Origin: Actinomortierella ambigua
Lineage: Eukaryota > Mortierellomycota > Mortierellomycetes > Mortierellales > Mortierellaceae
Direction: 5' to 3'
Length of the DNA: 21,428 nt
NCBI GenBank assembly: GCA_016098155.1
Contig: JAAAJB010000591.1
Location: 1 to 21,428, forward strand
In this document: piece after piece, positions 1 to 10,901 of the stretch
How the letters are laid out: the number at the start of each line of letters is the position of its first letter
Numbering within the stretch: the stretch's first letter is position 1
The notes under the pieces: model-generated
Databases searched by the model: none
What the model was told of the DNA's origin: nothing
What the model saw: only the letters and a program-made list of their open reading frames with translations
Made by a program: the position numbers and the translations under genes

Positions 1-215
1 AAAAAAAAAAAAGGCCTAAGTCAGCTGCCCCTCTAGAAAATAGTCTACAAGCAACAAAAGGTGCGAAGTGCATGTTTGACAAAATAGCGCATCTCGAGCA
101 CTCGCAAGGCTTTGTGAATCTACGATGGTCTCTGTGGGACAAGGTGGCACAAGGTTGTGAAGTTTAAAGATTTCGACTTTCGGCGGCGGATGGCCTGGTG
201 TCCGAGCCCTACCCA

Positions 216-223
216 TATAAATA
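216..223 (+). promoter_or_regulatory. TATA box of the arrestin-like gene
   Basis: TATAAATA lies about 107 nt upstream of the chosen ATG at 330, a normal distance for a fungal TATA box plus a short leader. Its position argues against a start at an upstream in-frame codon near 198, which would put the TATA box inside the coding region. The rest of 1-329 holds an A12 run at the window edge, a pyrimidine-rich leader and no gene I can support. Confidence 0.6.
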
Positions 224-329
224 CTTCAGGCATTGCTTCCCCTATTTTTCCACCTCAATTTCTTCCTACTCAACACCTTTAAGCTTAACGCAATCCGCCC
301 TCGATATCCGCCAAGGAGGACTAAATAAC

Positions 330-1601
330 ATGCCAAAGCCAAAGCATACTCGTACACTCACCATCCACATTGAGACTGACCGCACTGGACCAAGAGGGCT
401 GCCATTGCTGACCTGGTCCCCAGGCGAGCTGCCTATCGTCCGCGCCACTGTCGTACTTGACAATGCAAAGGACTCGAAGGGTAGCACAGTCATCATCCGA
501 AGTCATGTGTCAGTTGAAACCCGGACAAGAGGTATGCTCAATGGCACCCTTTTTTTATTCAATCTCTGTATGGTTTTGCTGTCTACTTATCTTTCTACCT
601 GTATCCATCGTTTCTGTGCTCAAGACGGCCGCACAGATGTCTTACTCAAAGAAAGAAAGGAGACGCTCAGTTTGCGCGAATGGAGGATGGATATCATATC
701 GTCCAAGCCAGGCTACATCGCACAAGGCAGCTACACCAAGGCCATCCAGTGGACGCTAGATCCGAGCTGGCCATCCTCGTTCGACCAGTACGAAGTTTCT
801 CAGCAAGGTTGGGTCCGGTACTGCATTTCGGCCACAATGGACAAGCTTCCATCCGGGTTCCTCAGCGCCTTGGGCTCCTACGCGATCATGCAAGAGTTTT
901 GGGTCGTTTTGCCTGGAGCTGATGTCCTCGACCCTTCCATTCCGCCCGAGGTCCATTTCCCAATTGCTGAGCCCCAAGCTCACCTGTCCTGCTTCACGCC
1001 TTCTAACCGGTTGCATCTAGACGAGGTGGTGCCTCTGACGTTTCGGTTTGCACCGCCGGCGTCACTGACGGAGGGTCCTGGCCAAGGAGAGCCCCCGGCC
1101 ACATGGACAATCGAAAGGGCCGACATTGAGCTCAAACAGATTTCAAATTACTACCCGTCTGGACCAGATTCGCTAGAGGTCCTAAGCCTTGTTATTGCAG
1201 AGGTGCCTATTCACTCGGGATGGCCTGCGCCTGGAGGCTCCATTGAGCCATGGGAGCGAGTTGTCTACATGGTCGTGCCAGGATTTGAAAAGTCGGCAAC
1301 GTCCTTTACGTCGCGATACCTCCACGTCCGACACCAAATCAAAGTCAAAGTTGTCCTGCGGTCCAGTGCCTCTCCCAAGACAGTGCTCTGGAAGCACAAA
1401 TGTAAGAAAGGAGAAGGAAGGAGGAGTCACTCAGAGAGATAAGGAGAGAAAATGAGTTGCATTACCACAAAATGTTCATCCTCTTCTTTTTTATTTTTTT
1501 TTCGAATAGTCGATGTCAATATCAACGGCATCAAGGTCCTTCCTCCGTCGATTGAGGCGAGTGGTGAGGCCGAGTTCCTTCCAGAGTACACAGCAGAATA
1601 A
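330..1601 (+). CDS. Arrestin-like (alpha-arrestin superfamily) protein, 3 exons
   Basis: Exons are 330-531, 625-1401 and 1510-1601, giving about 356 aa. Both introns have GT-AG ends (GTATG...CAAG and GTAAG...ATAG) and the phases match, so the third exon adds an FDVNINGIKVLPPSIE-like tail and a TAA stop. I chose the ATG at 330 because it has an A at -3 and follows the TATA box at a normal distance. The protein looks like an arrestin fold of two beta-sandwich halves. The first half runs from TLTIHIETD to about residue 190 and includes GWVRYCISATMDK, which resembles the arrestin strand where ligand-bound forms begin RY.L.A. The second half starts near AHLSCFTPSNRLHLDEVVPLTF and ends with a long strand RHQIKVKVVL. 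Alpha-arrestins are adaptors for ubiquitination and endocytosis of membrane transporters. No PPxY motif is visible, so a ubiquitin-ligase link is not supported. The fold is inferred from pattern, not from an alignment. Confidence 0.7.
532..624 (+). other. Intron 1 of the arrestin-like gene, stop-free and a multiple of 3
   Basis: The intron is 93 nt with a GTATGC donor and a T-rich stretch before the CAAG acceptor. It has no in-frame stop, so retention would insert 31 residues including a Leu/Phe-rich hydrophobic stretch. Splicing joins RTR to DGRTDVLLKE. Confidence 0.65.
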
Positions 1602-1652
1602 TAGCAGGTCGCAGTTTGAAAAGAAAATTCTCAAATGGGCCGGCGCCACTAA

Positions 1653-1658
1653 AATAAA
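1653..1658 (+). terminator. Poly(A) signal AATAAA for the arrestin-like gene
   Basis: AATAAA sits 51 nt after the TAA stop of the arrestin-like gene in an A/T-rich setting, followed by a GT-rich downstream stretch (TTTTTATGTGGCTTGTGTTGTGG region), the usual layout for a cleavage and polyadenylation site. Confidence 0.5.
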
Positions 1659-1745
1659 ATTTCCCCTGGTTTTTATGTGGCTTGTGTTGTGGGCGAGCCT
1701 TTCTTTTTTTTCCTGTTGGTGTGTGTGGGCTGAAAGGAGAAGTGC

Positions 1746-1767
1746 AAAAAAAAAAAAAAAAAAAAAA
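1746..1767 (+). promoter_or_regulatory. Poly(dA:dT) tract (A22) upstream of MAK16
   Basis: Twenty-two consecutive A residues end about 97 nt before the MAK16 start codon. Long poly(dA:dT) tracts exclude nucleosomes in fungal promoters, and this one lies where such an element would be expected. The function is inferred from position. Confidence 0.45.
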
Positions 1768-1864
1768 GGCTGAGACTCATTCCAGTCTACCCATTTTCTT
1801 CATTGCATTCCATTGAGGTCTCCCTTTCGCCCCACCCTCGGACCCCATCCCATAACAATCCATC

Positions 1865-2938
1865 ATGAACACAGACGAAGGTACAAAACAGCAGCACGCA
1901 ACCAGCAAAACATGGGTGGTCACCACGCCTCGCCCCTGTAGCCAAAGACGTCTACTCCGGAAAAGTCGACTAACGCACACACCTTGATACGTGTATTACC
2001 ATACATAGTCATCTGGCAGGTTATCAACCAGCAATTCTGCTCTTACAAAGTCAAGTATGTTCTTACCGTCCCGCCTTCATGGATATCCATCTCATCGTTT
2101 TGAAGCAAACCATAGCTCCGAGGAATTCACCCTCGGAGATTGGGTATTTTATTTTCGCACGTCCAAACTCACCATCAATCTTTTTTTTTCTCCCCCCCTC
2201 GGAAACTACCTCTCTCCACACTCTTCTAGGACGCCAACACAAAACTTTTGCCGCAATGAATACAACGCTACAGGACTGTGCAACCGGCAATCGTGCCCAC
2301 TAGCAAACTCGCGGTACGCGACAGTGCGCGAGCACAACGGTGTGATCTACCTGTACGTAAAGACGCCCGAGCGAGCACACATGCCCTCCAAGATGTGGGA
2401 GAAGATCAAACTGTCCAAGAACTACGCACAGGCACTGGAGCAGATCGACAAGGAGCTCATCTACTGGCCCAACTTCAACATCCACAAGTGCAAGCAGCGC
2501 CTGACCAAGATCACCCAGTACCTCATCAAGATGCGTAAGCTCAAGATGAAGGCCGACGACCGACCCAAACTCGTCGGCATCAAAAAGAAACTCGACCGCC
2601 GTGAGGCCCGGAGAGAGGTCAAGGCCGAGGCCGCTGCCCGTCTGGACAAGTCCATCGAGAAGGAGCTCCTCAACCGATTAAAGTCCCATGCCTACGGCGA
2701 CGCACCCCTCAACGTTCACGAAGACGTCTGGAAAGAGATCCTCGAGGGCGAGAAGGGCGGTCTGGAGGTCGACTCGGATCAAACGGACGAGGACGATTCT
2801 CAGTCGGAGGCCGAGGAGGAGGAGGAAGAGGAGGAGGAGGAGGGAGACCGCGAATACGTCTCGGATGTTAGCGAGGAAGAAGAGGACATGGAGGACATGT
2901 TTGAGCGGGAATACGAGCATGAGGCTCTCGACCTTTAA
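1865..2938 (+). CDS. MAK16: MAK16, 60S ribosome-biogenesis factor, 3 exons
   Basis: Exons are 1865-1880, 2009-2054 and 2230-2938, about 256 aa. The first coding exon is only 16 nt (MNTDE plus one base), so the start depends on joining it to [16 protein letters not shown] and then [20 protein letters not shown]. All junctions are GT-AG and in phase, and the result follows the conserved Mak16 N-terminus closely. Further family blocks are [53 protein letters not shown] and [20 protein letters not shown]. The C-terminus (from about residue 205) is a Glu/Asp-rich acidic tail, as in yeast and human MAK16. Mak16 is a nucleolar assembly factor of early pre-60S particles and partners with Rpf1 in yeast. 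The gene converges on the INPP4-like gene, with 192 nt between stop codons. Identification is very secure; the first exon is the least certain part. Confidence 0.95.
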
Positions 2939-3130
2939 TAATTTTCTTGCTGTTTTTTTTATGCTGCTGTTGTTTTTTTTTCTTTAACCACCCATCTTGC
3001 ATCCAATATATATCCTTCATCATTCATGCACTTTTTTGTCGTGGTAAAGGGAAGAAAGGAAAAATCCATAAAAAAAGAAACATGTAATATTTTGGTTGGG
3101 TATTTGAGCCGCCTTCACTCCATCCCCCCT

Positions 3131-6100
3131 TCAACTCTCCAAGTGAACCGAGGTCATTCGTTTCGGTGGGCGGTAACTTGGCGGCAAAAACTTGTACTGC
3201 ACGCGATTAAAGGCATACTTGCCCTTCTTGCGCACGAGTCTGCCCGCCTTTCCAGAGGACGACGACGACGACGACATGACAGAGCGTTCCATCTCCTGCA
3301 GCGATCCAATGGATCCGCTGGATGAGTTTTGCTGTTGAGGTTGTTGTTGCTGCTGCTGCTGGCAGCATGGATGGTGCTGGTGGTGCTCATGCTCTTGTTC
3401 ATATCCTGCAAGAGGTCTATCGACCCCTCCCATATGGCGGTGATGATCATGTTGGGATGATGGATTCATGGCTCCCCCTCCTCCTCCCAGACCCGAAAAC
3501 GCCCTCATCAATCGAAGGCCGCGCTTGAGCTTTTCGATCCGCATCGTCTCTTGCTCGCGTCGCTGGAGTTCCTCATACTGAATCGACTGCTGGGATGACC
3601 ACGACGGCGTGGCACGATGGTGATGGGTATAGCTCGGGCTCTTGGACACCAAAGGCGCAGTAGAGGTTGAAGAAGCGTTGAAGAAACGACGGCCGCCACC
3701 GGAGGAGGGGGGTCCGTCCATGCCACCACTACCACCACCACCAAACGGCTTTGTGTTCGCTACTCGTTGAGGTTGCTGCTGTCCATCGGACGAAACAGGC
3801 GGCACGGCCGCCAAGGACGACGATGACGACGATGACGACGGTACTGGTGGTGCTGGTGCTGGTGGCAGCGACGGTGACAGGCCACTGCCAAACAGCTGGC
3901 TAAACCCTCCGAGACTGAGCCCAAGGCCCAGGCCACCACTGCCGTGCGAATGGGTCGCGACCCCCGCCACTCCTACCCCACCTTGTGTCGTCGACGAGGG
4001 TGAGATCGAACGTGCATTCTCCGCCGAAGCTATCGCTCCCCCACTGTGGTCTCCCGTAGTAGCTCCTCCTCCTCCCCCTGTATCAAACCCCAGCGTCCGG
4101 GCCAACCGCGTCCTGAGCAAAGGTTCATCAAACGACTCTGGGAACGAGACATACTGCTGTTGCTGCTGCTGCTGATGTTGCTGCTGATGTGGAGGTGGAA
4201 GCAATAGCTGCTGGTGTTGCGGGATCTCAGGCGTACCGGCCACCATCATCGCCGGTGAGCTGCGTCCACTGGTCGTCCTTGATCCAGACGAGCGGTGATG
4301 ATGATGATGGTAATGGTGGTCGATCGACAGGCTCAAGCTCCCATCGACCGACAGACTACGTTGTGGTAGAGTAGGGTGCGAGGGCTGCAGCAAAGGTGAC
4401 GCCGCCAACGACGACGAGACCGACATGCTACTGTGCGCCACTGCCCCTGGACTGCCGCTGCCCGGCACCAACGTCGATGCCTCCTCTGTCACGAGGACTG
4501 GGTGTAGAGCCGGACCCGTCGACGATTTGACCAGGCGCAGGGTCGGCGGCCGTGACGACGACGATAACGAGGATGCTGGAGGAGGCGGGGGTGGAGGTGA
4601 CTCGACCAATGTTGGGGACATGATGAGCGTCGGCGTTGAATGGGAGGGCGCTAGTAGCACCCTTGGTGGTCTTGGTTGGAGTGCTTCTTCGTCTCCATCG
4701 GACCCACCAACAGTAGCAGCAGTAGCAGCAGTAGCAGCTGCATCGGCGGCAGTGGAGGCCTCGGATTCCTCTGGACACTGTGCAGCGTCCTCGTGCTCGA
4801 TCAAGACCAAAGGGCCCGAGTTGAGCTCGTGGTGGCGGTCAAGGACTGAGCTGAGGATACCCGAGGCTTGCATCCCTGCCCTGGGCTCCCTCGACAGGCT
4901 GGGGGTCGTAGCAGTAGTAGATGATGCAGATGTGGGTGCCAACGACACACCATGATGGCTGGGTAACAGTGACCGCATGGTTGAGAGTGCATCTGGGTGG
5001 TGGTCGTGCGCCCCGGGATAGTACTTGAGTGGACTAACGCCTGGCAAGAGGACGGTAGTTAGGGCAGGGAATGAAGACGATGGCGTGAGAAGGCCGCCAC
5101 CGCCGCCAGTCGAGCCTGAGAAGGAGGACGACGGGGTGAGAGGTGGTATTCCACTGCCACCACTACCACCACCACTAGCGTGAGCTCCAGTGCCACTACC
5201 AAACGCCGAGAGCCACAGCAAATCCATGGCAAAATCGCCTAGCTTCAAATTGCGCTCGACATTCTTGATACGCACCCCAACCTCGCTACGCATCGCGTCA
5301 AGGATGGCCTGCCAGTCATCCTCGCGATCGCGTCGTTGCTCAGGGCTCATCTCGAGACCGTGGCACATCCGCAGCAGGTTGACCTGCGACAGTGTCACGG
5401 CCATCGAGGTGCGGTCCTTGGCCGACTTGCACGACTTTACGTGGCTCGATGTCCATAGCGGTGGGAGATAACGGTCAGCCTGGGTGATCCTAGTAGAAGC
5501 AGTAGTAGTGGGAGTGCTAGTGGTAGTAGCAGATGTCGTAGGGGCAGCCGATGAAGCAGTGGCGAGCGAATGTCTACGGGGCGCAAATGTTGACGTAGAC
5601 GAGACGCCATCCCAGTCAACCAACTGTACTGGCGAAGCAACATGGCCCAACGCTCGAGTTAGAGCCTCGGCAGCCGACAGGATGGTAATGTCCTTGGTCA
5701 CTCGACCGCTGAAAAAGCTAAGTGCCATAGATCCAAGGAAAGACGACGGTGCCTGAGCAGGTGGTGGAATGGGAACGGCATGGCTCGATCCACCGGACGA
5801 TGGTGGTCGTGTTGACTCGTCACCAGTCTCTCTCGTGGACCTCGTGGGCATCGTCACTGTGATCTGGTCCTGTTCGCTAGAAGATCCATGGGAGCTGGAA
5901 AGTGGGAGTGGCGGTGGAGTACCACGGCCGTTCAACTCGTCCTTGGCAGCATGCGGGTGGCCTAGAACGGCCATTTCAAGGTCTGCCAACAGGTCATGAA
6001 CCAACAGCTCGCCCGACCAAGCATCTGCCGATGGTGAGACCAAGTCCCAATCGGTGAGCAGGGAGGCATTGGAGACGTAGCGTGGTGGCGGCAGTGGTTG

Positions 6101-9100
6101 TCCATCGCTGCCTACCATAGGTTCGTGTTCAGGTGGGTGGCGCGGAGGGTGACGACGAAGTTGTGTTGGCCCTGTGCCCATGTTGCTAATAAAGGAGACG
6201 TTCGTTGAACCTGCGGCTACATGGCATTGTTCTCCAGAGAAGGGAGTCTCTAAAGGAGGATGAACACCTGTTCGTTCCTGCCACACTTGATATTGAGAAA
6301 CATATTCCTGCATGAACAAAAGTCCTTGTTCGTTGATGAACGACTGCACGGGGTGCTTGCCCGCCAGGTTGGAGAGCGTCTGCATCTCATTGATGCCTTG
6401 TGTGAACAGAACCGTGTTGACCTTGATCTTGCTAGCTCCACTCTGCAAGGCCTCGGGCAACAGCGCAAACTGAGCAGGACTTAAACCAAACGATACCGTG
6501 ATAGCGCCACGTCGGCCGGAGATCTGAATTGTGTCATCCTCAATCACGACAGGCTCATGCTCTGCCGACACACCTGATGATGGGTTAGGCGCCGAGGGAC
6601 CGGTCGATGACGGCACGAGTGAAGGGCTGTCGTGCAGGTGTTGTTGTTGCTGCTGCAAAGGTGTTGACGTGGATGGTCGTTGTGCACGTGTGACTGGCTG
6701 CGGCACAGGCATGCAGTGGAAGCCAAACTGAACGGTGTCCCGAACATCGGAGAGTGCGATTGCATAGTCGAGAATCATCCCCAACTCTGAACCTTGAGTG
6801 GAAAGCAGGCTTTCCACTTGTACAAGCCAGCCCAGACGGATGAGTTTGTCCCAAAATCGCTTATTTTGTGCATCGACCACTGGGTCGTCCTTGAGGGGAT
6901 TGATAGAGGTAGAGGACCGACGGCTGGAGCGTCTGGAGGGGCGTGTGGTCTTGTGGCTTCCAGAAACTGAAGCATTTGAGGACGTCGTGGACCCAATAGA
7001 CCGGATGGAGCTACGTCTGCTGCGAGATCGTTGCCCTGCTGCTTTGCGTTGGTGATCCGAGGCCAATGGCATAGTGCAGGCGATGGTGTCTGGATCATGG
7101 GTATCATGGAGGGGTAACAACACCTCAGCCTCGACCAAAGGCGCATGGCCGTTGCCACTGTGCTTGAGATTCTTGTCGGCACGAAGGAATTTTCTGGACC
7201 GTCGATGTTCCTGCTGTTGCAACCTTTCCACGTGGGTTGACATGTTGACCCACCAGTCTTCGAGGACAGCGATGAAGGCGGTCACCAACGATGTCAGGCA
7301 CTGTGAGTAGGCTGCATCGCGCGGGATGCTGTCTGTGGTCCATTCTGAACTTGCCACATAGCGCGAATCGGTGGCGAGGCACTCATGCTCGATCGCCAGT
7401 TCCAGCCATCCAAACAGTTCCTTGGAATGATTAAAAATATCTTCCACTGCCGACTCACTGTTTTCAAACATGTCACTGTTCTGGCTCTCTCGTCTTCTAG
7501 ACTGCTGGAAGAAGCCTGCCCGTGACAGCCGACCCTGGGGCGCATGACCTTCGCTGCCTGCCACGTCGTCGTCTTGCTTATGATGCTCCTCCAGAACACG
7601 AATCTCTTGCATCTTGACAACGATCGCTATTATCTCATCACAGATGAATTTGGCGCCACCCTCTGTCGACAGAGGCGAGAGAAAGTCGTTGAGTACCGTA
7701 ATAGCCAGGGATACCATACCATCATTGATGAACTGTATCTCTTTGGCGATTGCCTTGGCGCGCTCTCGATCAGGATGTTCACTGCCGTCGTCTAGAATCC
7801 TCTTGAGCTCTCTCGAAGACTCGACCAGTACTTGCTCCAGAGAGTGGAAATCTTCCTTCAGTGTGTTGCCTTGCTCAATCTTATCCCAGTACATGCCCAT
7901 CGGGATCTTCTTGGCAAGGCTGTCCAGATTCGTCCTTGAAAACCCGGCCGCGTGAGCTGCTGCTGCACCTACCGTTGTTGTTTGGTAGTTGGTTTCTACA
8001 GGTGTGTGCGTAGATTGAGTCAAGTTGGTTACAAAAGGGTTGTCAACACAAAGAACACACACACACACACATAAAAAGGAGGGGGACGGGGCGTGCACTG
8101 CCATGGGCATTGCTCTCACTTACGCAGGCCTTCTGTGTGAACAAAGAACTCTTGGACGCAGCAGTTCAAGGGTACCCATTGTACAGACTCTTCACGCTTC
8201 TCAGGACTCCTGCGAAACATGCCCTGACCGGACGCGACATTCTCCTGAATTTTTTGGTCCAGGCGCTCCAACATTCGCTCGTAGTACATCTTCATGTTGC
8301 GGTGGATCCCTGTTTGTAGCCGCCGCATCCTCTGCATTTGCAAGTCTTCTGCCATCAGCCCTTGCTGCCGAACTTTGGTCGAATTCTCGACACGGGGTAG
8401 CCTCGGTGAGGTATCTGCATGCACGGAGCCCCCCATCGTTGGAGTACCAGCCAAGAGAGGATGTGGGTATGTATGTTGTGCGTGAGGATATGGGCTGGCA
8501 GGAGGTGGATGGGTATTCTTGGGGGGTGCTTTGGGTGCTCGGGTGGCACCACGACGGAGCGTTTCAAAGAAGCTCGCTCGACGTCCTAAGCGTGATGGCT
8601 GTGCCGCCTGATCGCCGCTTGTCCCTGTTGCCATGGTCGTCGCTGGGATTCGTTGGATCATCTCGGCGAATCCAGCATCGGGTTCCTGTTCGAGCTGTCG
8701 AAGGACACATTCTTCGTTTTCCGCATAAACACGGAGGAGGCTCTGTGGGAATGTGAAGGCAATTGGTGACTCGTACAGAGACTCGCGACCATAAATCACC
8801 GTGCCGCGGATGGAGTGGCCATAGTACGTCTGTGTGAAGCTGGGTCCTGTACGCTCGAGTTCTTTTTTAGCCTTGGCCTTGGGCAACTCTGGTAGGATCT
8901 AGCACGATAACAAAAAAGTGCGATAATATCCGTTTGTGAGTAGGCAGTAGTAAAGAAAATGTAGATCATGGGTGCGAGGAAAGATGATTTACCTTGTCAG
9001 CCATGATTGTGAGTGTGGCGACTGTCCTTTTACTCTTCCGGAGGCCTGGCCGTGAGGCTGACTCGACTTCCACCAGGGGCACCTGAAGAATGGTGGGTGT

Positions 9101-10573
9101 TTCGGTGGTGCCTAGTGGAACCCTGGGGTAGCCTCCGGCAGTTTCGCAATCCTTGGTATCCATATGGTTGTCTTCCTCATCAATCGTGTCCAACAAGTCT
9201 TGGCTCTCATCGTCGTATCCAGAGCCACTTCCACCAACGCTACTTTCTCCAGACTCGCTCCACGAAGAGTGATTAATGATGAAATGTTCAATGGCCACAG
9301 AAGCTTCGGCCCATGGCAAAAGCCCGTCCAGAGCAGGCGAGCGTGAGATGTCTTTGGCTTGAACGCTAGAAGGAGGTACTACCAACAGTGTGAAGCCAAT
9401 CACGAGATAATTGTCCTGAATCCGTAATGGCAGCACCGTGACAAAATGGTCTTCGAAGCATCCCTATGGAATCGACATCCCCAAGAGGGCGGTGTTTAGT
9501 TGCATTCTCCACTTCATCCTTCAAAGCAAGAATAGAGAGTGGTATGGGTTCAAGTAATGGTGTCTTTTGGTTGCATTTAGGCCTGCTCTGACGGCACTCA
9601 ATATTGCATTGTGGCATTGTAGCACGATAGCATGGTATACCCCCCCCAGATTGATTGATTGACTTGTTACCTTATCCATCGACATCATCTCCGTACGACA
9701 CAGCTCGATCCATATTGCGTTGAGGTGGGGCAGAGTCTGAGGCGAGTCTTCAACTAGCGATGGTGACGATGATGATACCACCTGGGGTGTTTCTTGCTGG
9801 TTGTCATCCTGGTAGGTCGTCGGTGACGACGCGTCCAGTCTGACTAGGGCCGTGAGGACGAGGACGACCTGAACCTTTGCCTTGACCAGCATTTCGTAAT
9901 GTTGATCGGGGTCAAAGCGCACCGACGCTCGCAGTTGCACAGGTGCTGGTAGAGGGAGTGAAGTATGACTATGACTGCGACTGGGGTGATGGCACGCATT
10001 GTCTGTGTCTGCAGGAACAACTGCGGCTCCTGGGGCTGGTGTCGAAGACATAGATACAAGATCCACATGGCTTCCACTGGCATCCATGGTGTTGCTAATG
10101 TGGGCGCTACCATCCACAGTCGATGCAAGAGGTGGCCACTGCGTGTGCGCGGTCGAGGCCAAGGATGCAGGCGAAGCCAGCGGGGGCGGCGGCGACGACG
10201 ACGAAGACGATAATGACAGTGATGCAGGCTCGTGACCGGCATTCTTCACGGCATTCCGAGAGGTATTATTACTACTACTGCTATTGGAGCTATTATTACC
10301 GATGTTCATTCCACGGTGATATGTGGCCAAGTAGTGGTGATCCAAGTCTGGTGCCGTCGTGGCCGAGGACGATGCGCGTTCCAACACAACGACAGGGTTC
10401 AGCGGCGCAGGGGGCGGTTGGCCATGCTGGCCTGAGATGCCCAACAGCAGGGCAGAGACTTGGCTGTTTGCTGTCGTAGTCGTTGTCGCTGTTGTAGTCG
10501 TTGCAGCTGTTGTCCTGGGCGCAGTTGACGGCCGTGGAGGTACCACGGACTCTTGGCGAATGGCCTGATCCAT
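3131..10573 (-). CDS. INPP4-type inositol polyphosphate 4-phosphatase, very large, 4 exons
   Basis: Exons on the minus strand are 10573-9671, 9463-8993, 8898-8124 and 7995-3131, about 2337 aa versus roughly 925-980 in human INPP4A/B. All three introns are GT-AG with matching phases. Residues 1-215 are Ser/Thr/Pro-rich. About 218-380 resembles a C2 domain (WIELCRTEMM... then HFVTVLPLRIQDNYLVIGF). The INPP4 core includes QVESLLST (about 1112), IKVNTVLFTQGINEMQTL (about 1235-1252) and the catalytic CX5R loop CKSAKDRT at 1572-1579, identical to the INPP4 active-site signature. It continues through MRSEVGVRIKNVERN. Residues about 1650-2307 are low complexity (polyS, H, Q, G, P), and the protein ends with KYAFNRVQYKFLPPSYRPP, typical of the INPP4 C-terminus. 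INPP4 enzymes convert PI(3,4)P2 to PI(3)P on endosomal and plasma membranes. The intron 1 acceptor is the least certain. An upstream in-frame ATG at 10771 is possible but falls in pyrimidine-rich leader sequence. Confidence 0.9.
3164..3220 (-). other. Intact INPP4 C-terminal motif, displaced to the very end
   Basis: Residues 2309-2327 read KYAFNRVQYKFLPPSYRPP, the conserved INPP4 ending. They lie about 660 residues after the point where the family usually has them. Confidence 0.7.
3221..5197 (-). repeat. Coding low-complexity block in the INPP4-like gene
   Basis: This stretch of nearly 2 kb stays open in the INPP4 frame and encodes runs of Ser, Gln, His, Gly and Pro, including CAG/CAA-type Gln runs near 3340-3365 and 4150-4190 and a His run near 4290-4315. 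The opposite strand is also open in places, as expected for triplet-rich DNA. I see no convincing intron that would remove the whole block, but a cryptic intron cannot be excluded without transcript data. Confidence 0.7.
5198..5233 (-). other. Degenerate INPP4 C-terminal motif at its canonical position
   Basis: Residues 1638-1649 read FAMDLLWLSAFG. They directly follow MRSEVGVRIKNVERNLK, where human INPP4 has a YAFN.LQL.AFP motif leading straight to the C-terminus. Here the motif is eroded and is followed by Gly/Ser-rich sequence instead of the K.YRPP ending. Confidence 0.5.
8054..8071. repeat. (CA)n microsatellite in INPP4-like intron 3
   Basis: A short AC/CA dinucleotide run lies inside the intron between 8123 and 7996, read as GT repeats on the coding strand. 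It is non-coding in the spliced model. Confidence 0.7.
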
Positions 10574-10901
10574 CCGCGCAGGGTATGATGAAGTCCTGTA
10601 TGGAATGGGGTGAATGGGAAAGAGGGAAGTGGCGAATGAATGGTGGGAGAGTTTGCGTGGGAGAGACAGACACGAGGGGAGTAGAAAGAAAGAAAGGAGA
10701 AAAAAAAAGGGTACAACGGGGGCTGCAGGTCTCTCTTGTGGTTGTTGGGAGAGAGTGAGAGAGAGTGACATGTACCCTCACATGCGCCCCCACCCCACTT
10801 TACTGCACTCACAGTGTGTCAAAGGAGTCGAGGATGTCCCCCCCCCCATTGTGCATGTCTTTATCGCGCTCTTACGAATAACGTAGCTCGGTGACTTTAT
10901 T
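10574..10901 (-). promoter_or_regulatory. Promoter and 5' leader of the INPP4-like gene
   Basis: This 328-nt spacer separates the DUF4604 stop from the INPP4-like ATG. On the minus strand it is strongly pyrimidine-rich over 10580-10760, typical of a fungal 5' leader, and has a C10-type run near 10838-10847 on the plus strand. No TATA box is obvious. An in-frame ATG at 10771 could extend the protein by 66 residues. Confidence 0.5.
10896..10901 (-). terminator. Poly(A) signal AATAAA abutting the DUF4604 stop codon
   Basis: On the minus strand AATAAA starts directly after the TAA stop (10904-10902). If used, the 3' UTR would be very short. Confidence 0.45.

Noticed and set aside
16..216. Minus-strand open frame of 66 codons at the window start
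   Set aside because: No family motif, overlaps the TATA box of the plus-strand gene, and the length is expected by chance.
2057..2229. Start of MAK16 at an ATG within the intron region
   Set aside because: It gives an unrelated N-terminus, whereas the two small upstream exons restore the conserved [14 protein letters not shown] block in phase.
4425..4955. Plus-strand 176-codon frame inside the INPP4-like gene
   Set aside because: It lies opposite low-complexity coding sequence of the minus-strand gene and shows only triplet-derived residue runs.
9521..9670. Read-through of INPP4-like exon 1 to the stop at 9521
   Set aside because: It would end the protein before the C2-like and phosphatase regions; the GTAAC donor at 9670 and in-phase acceptor at 9464 give a continuous protein.
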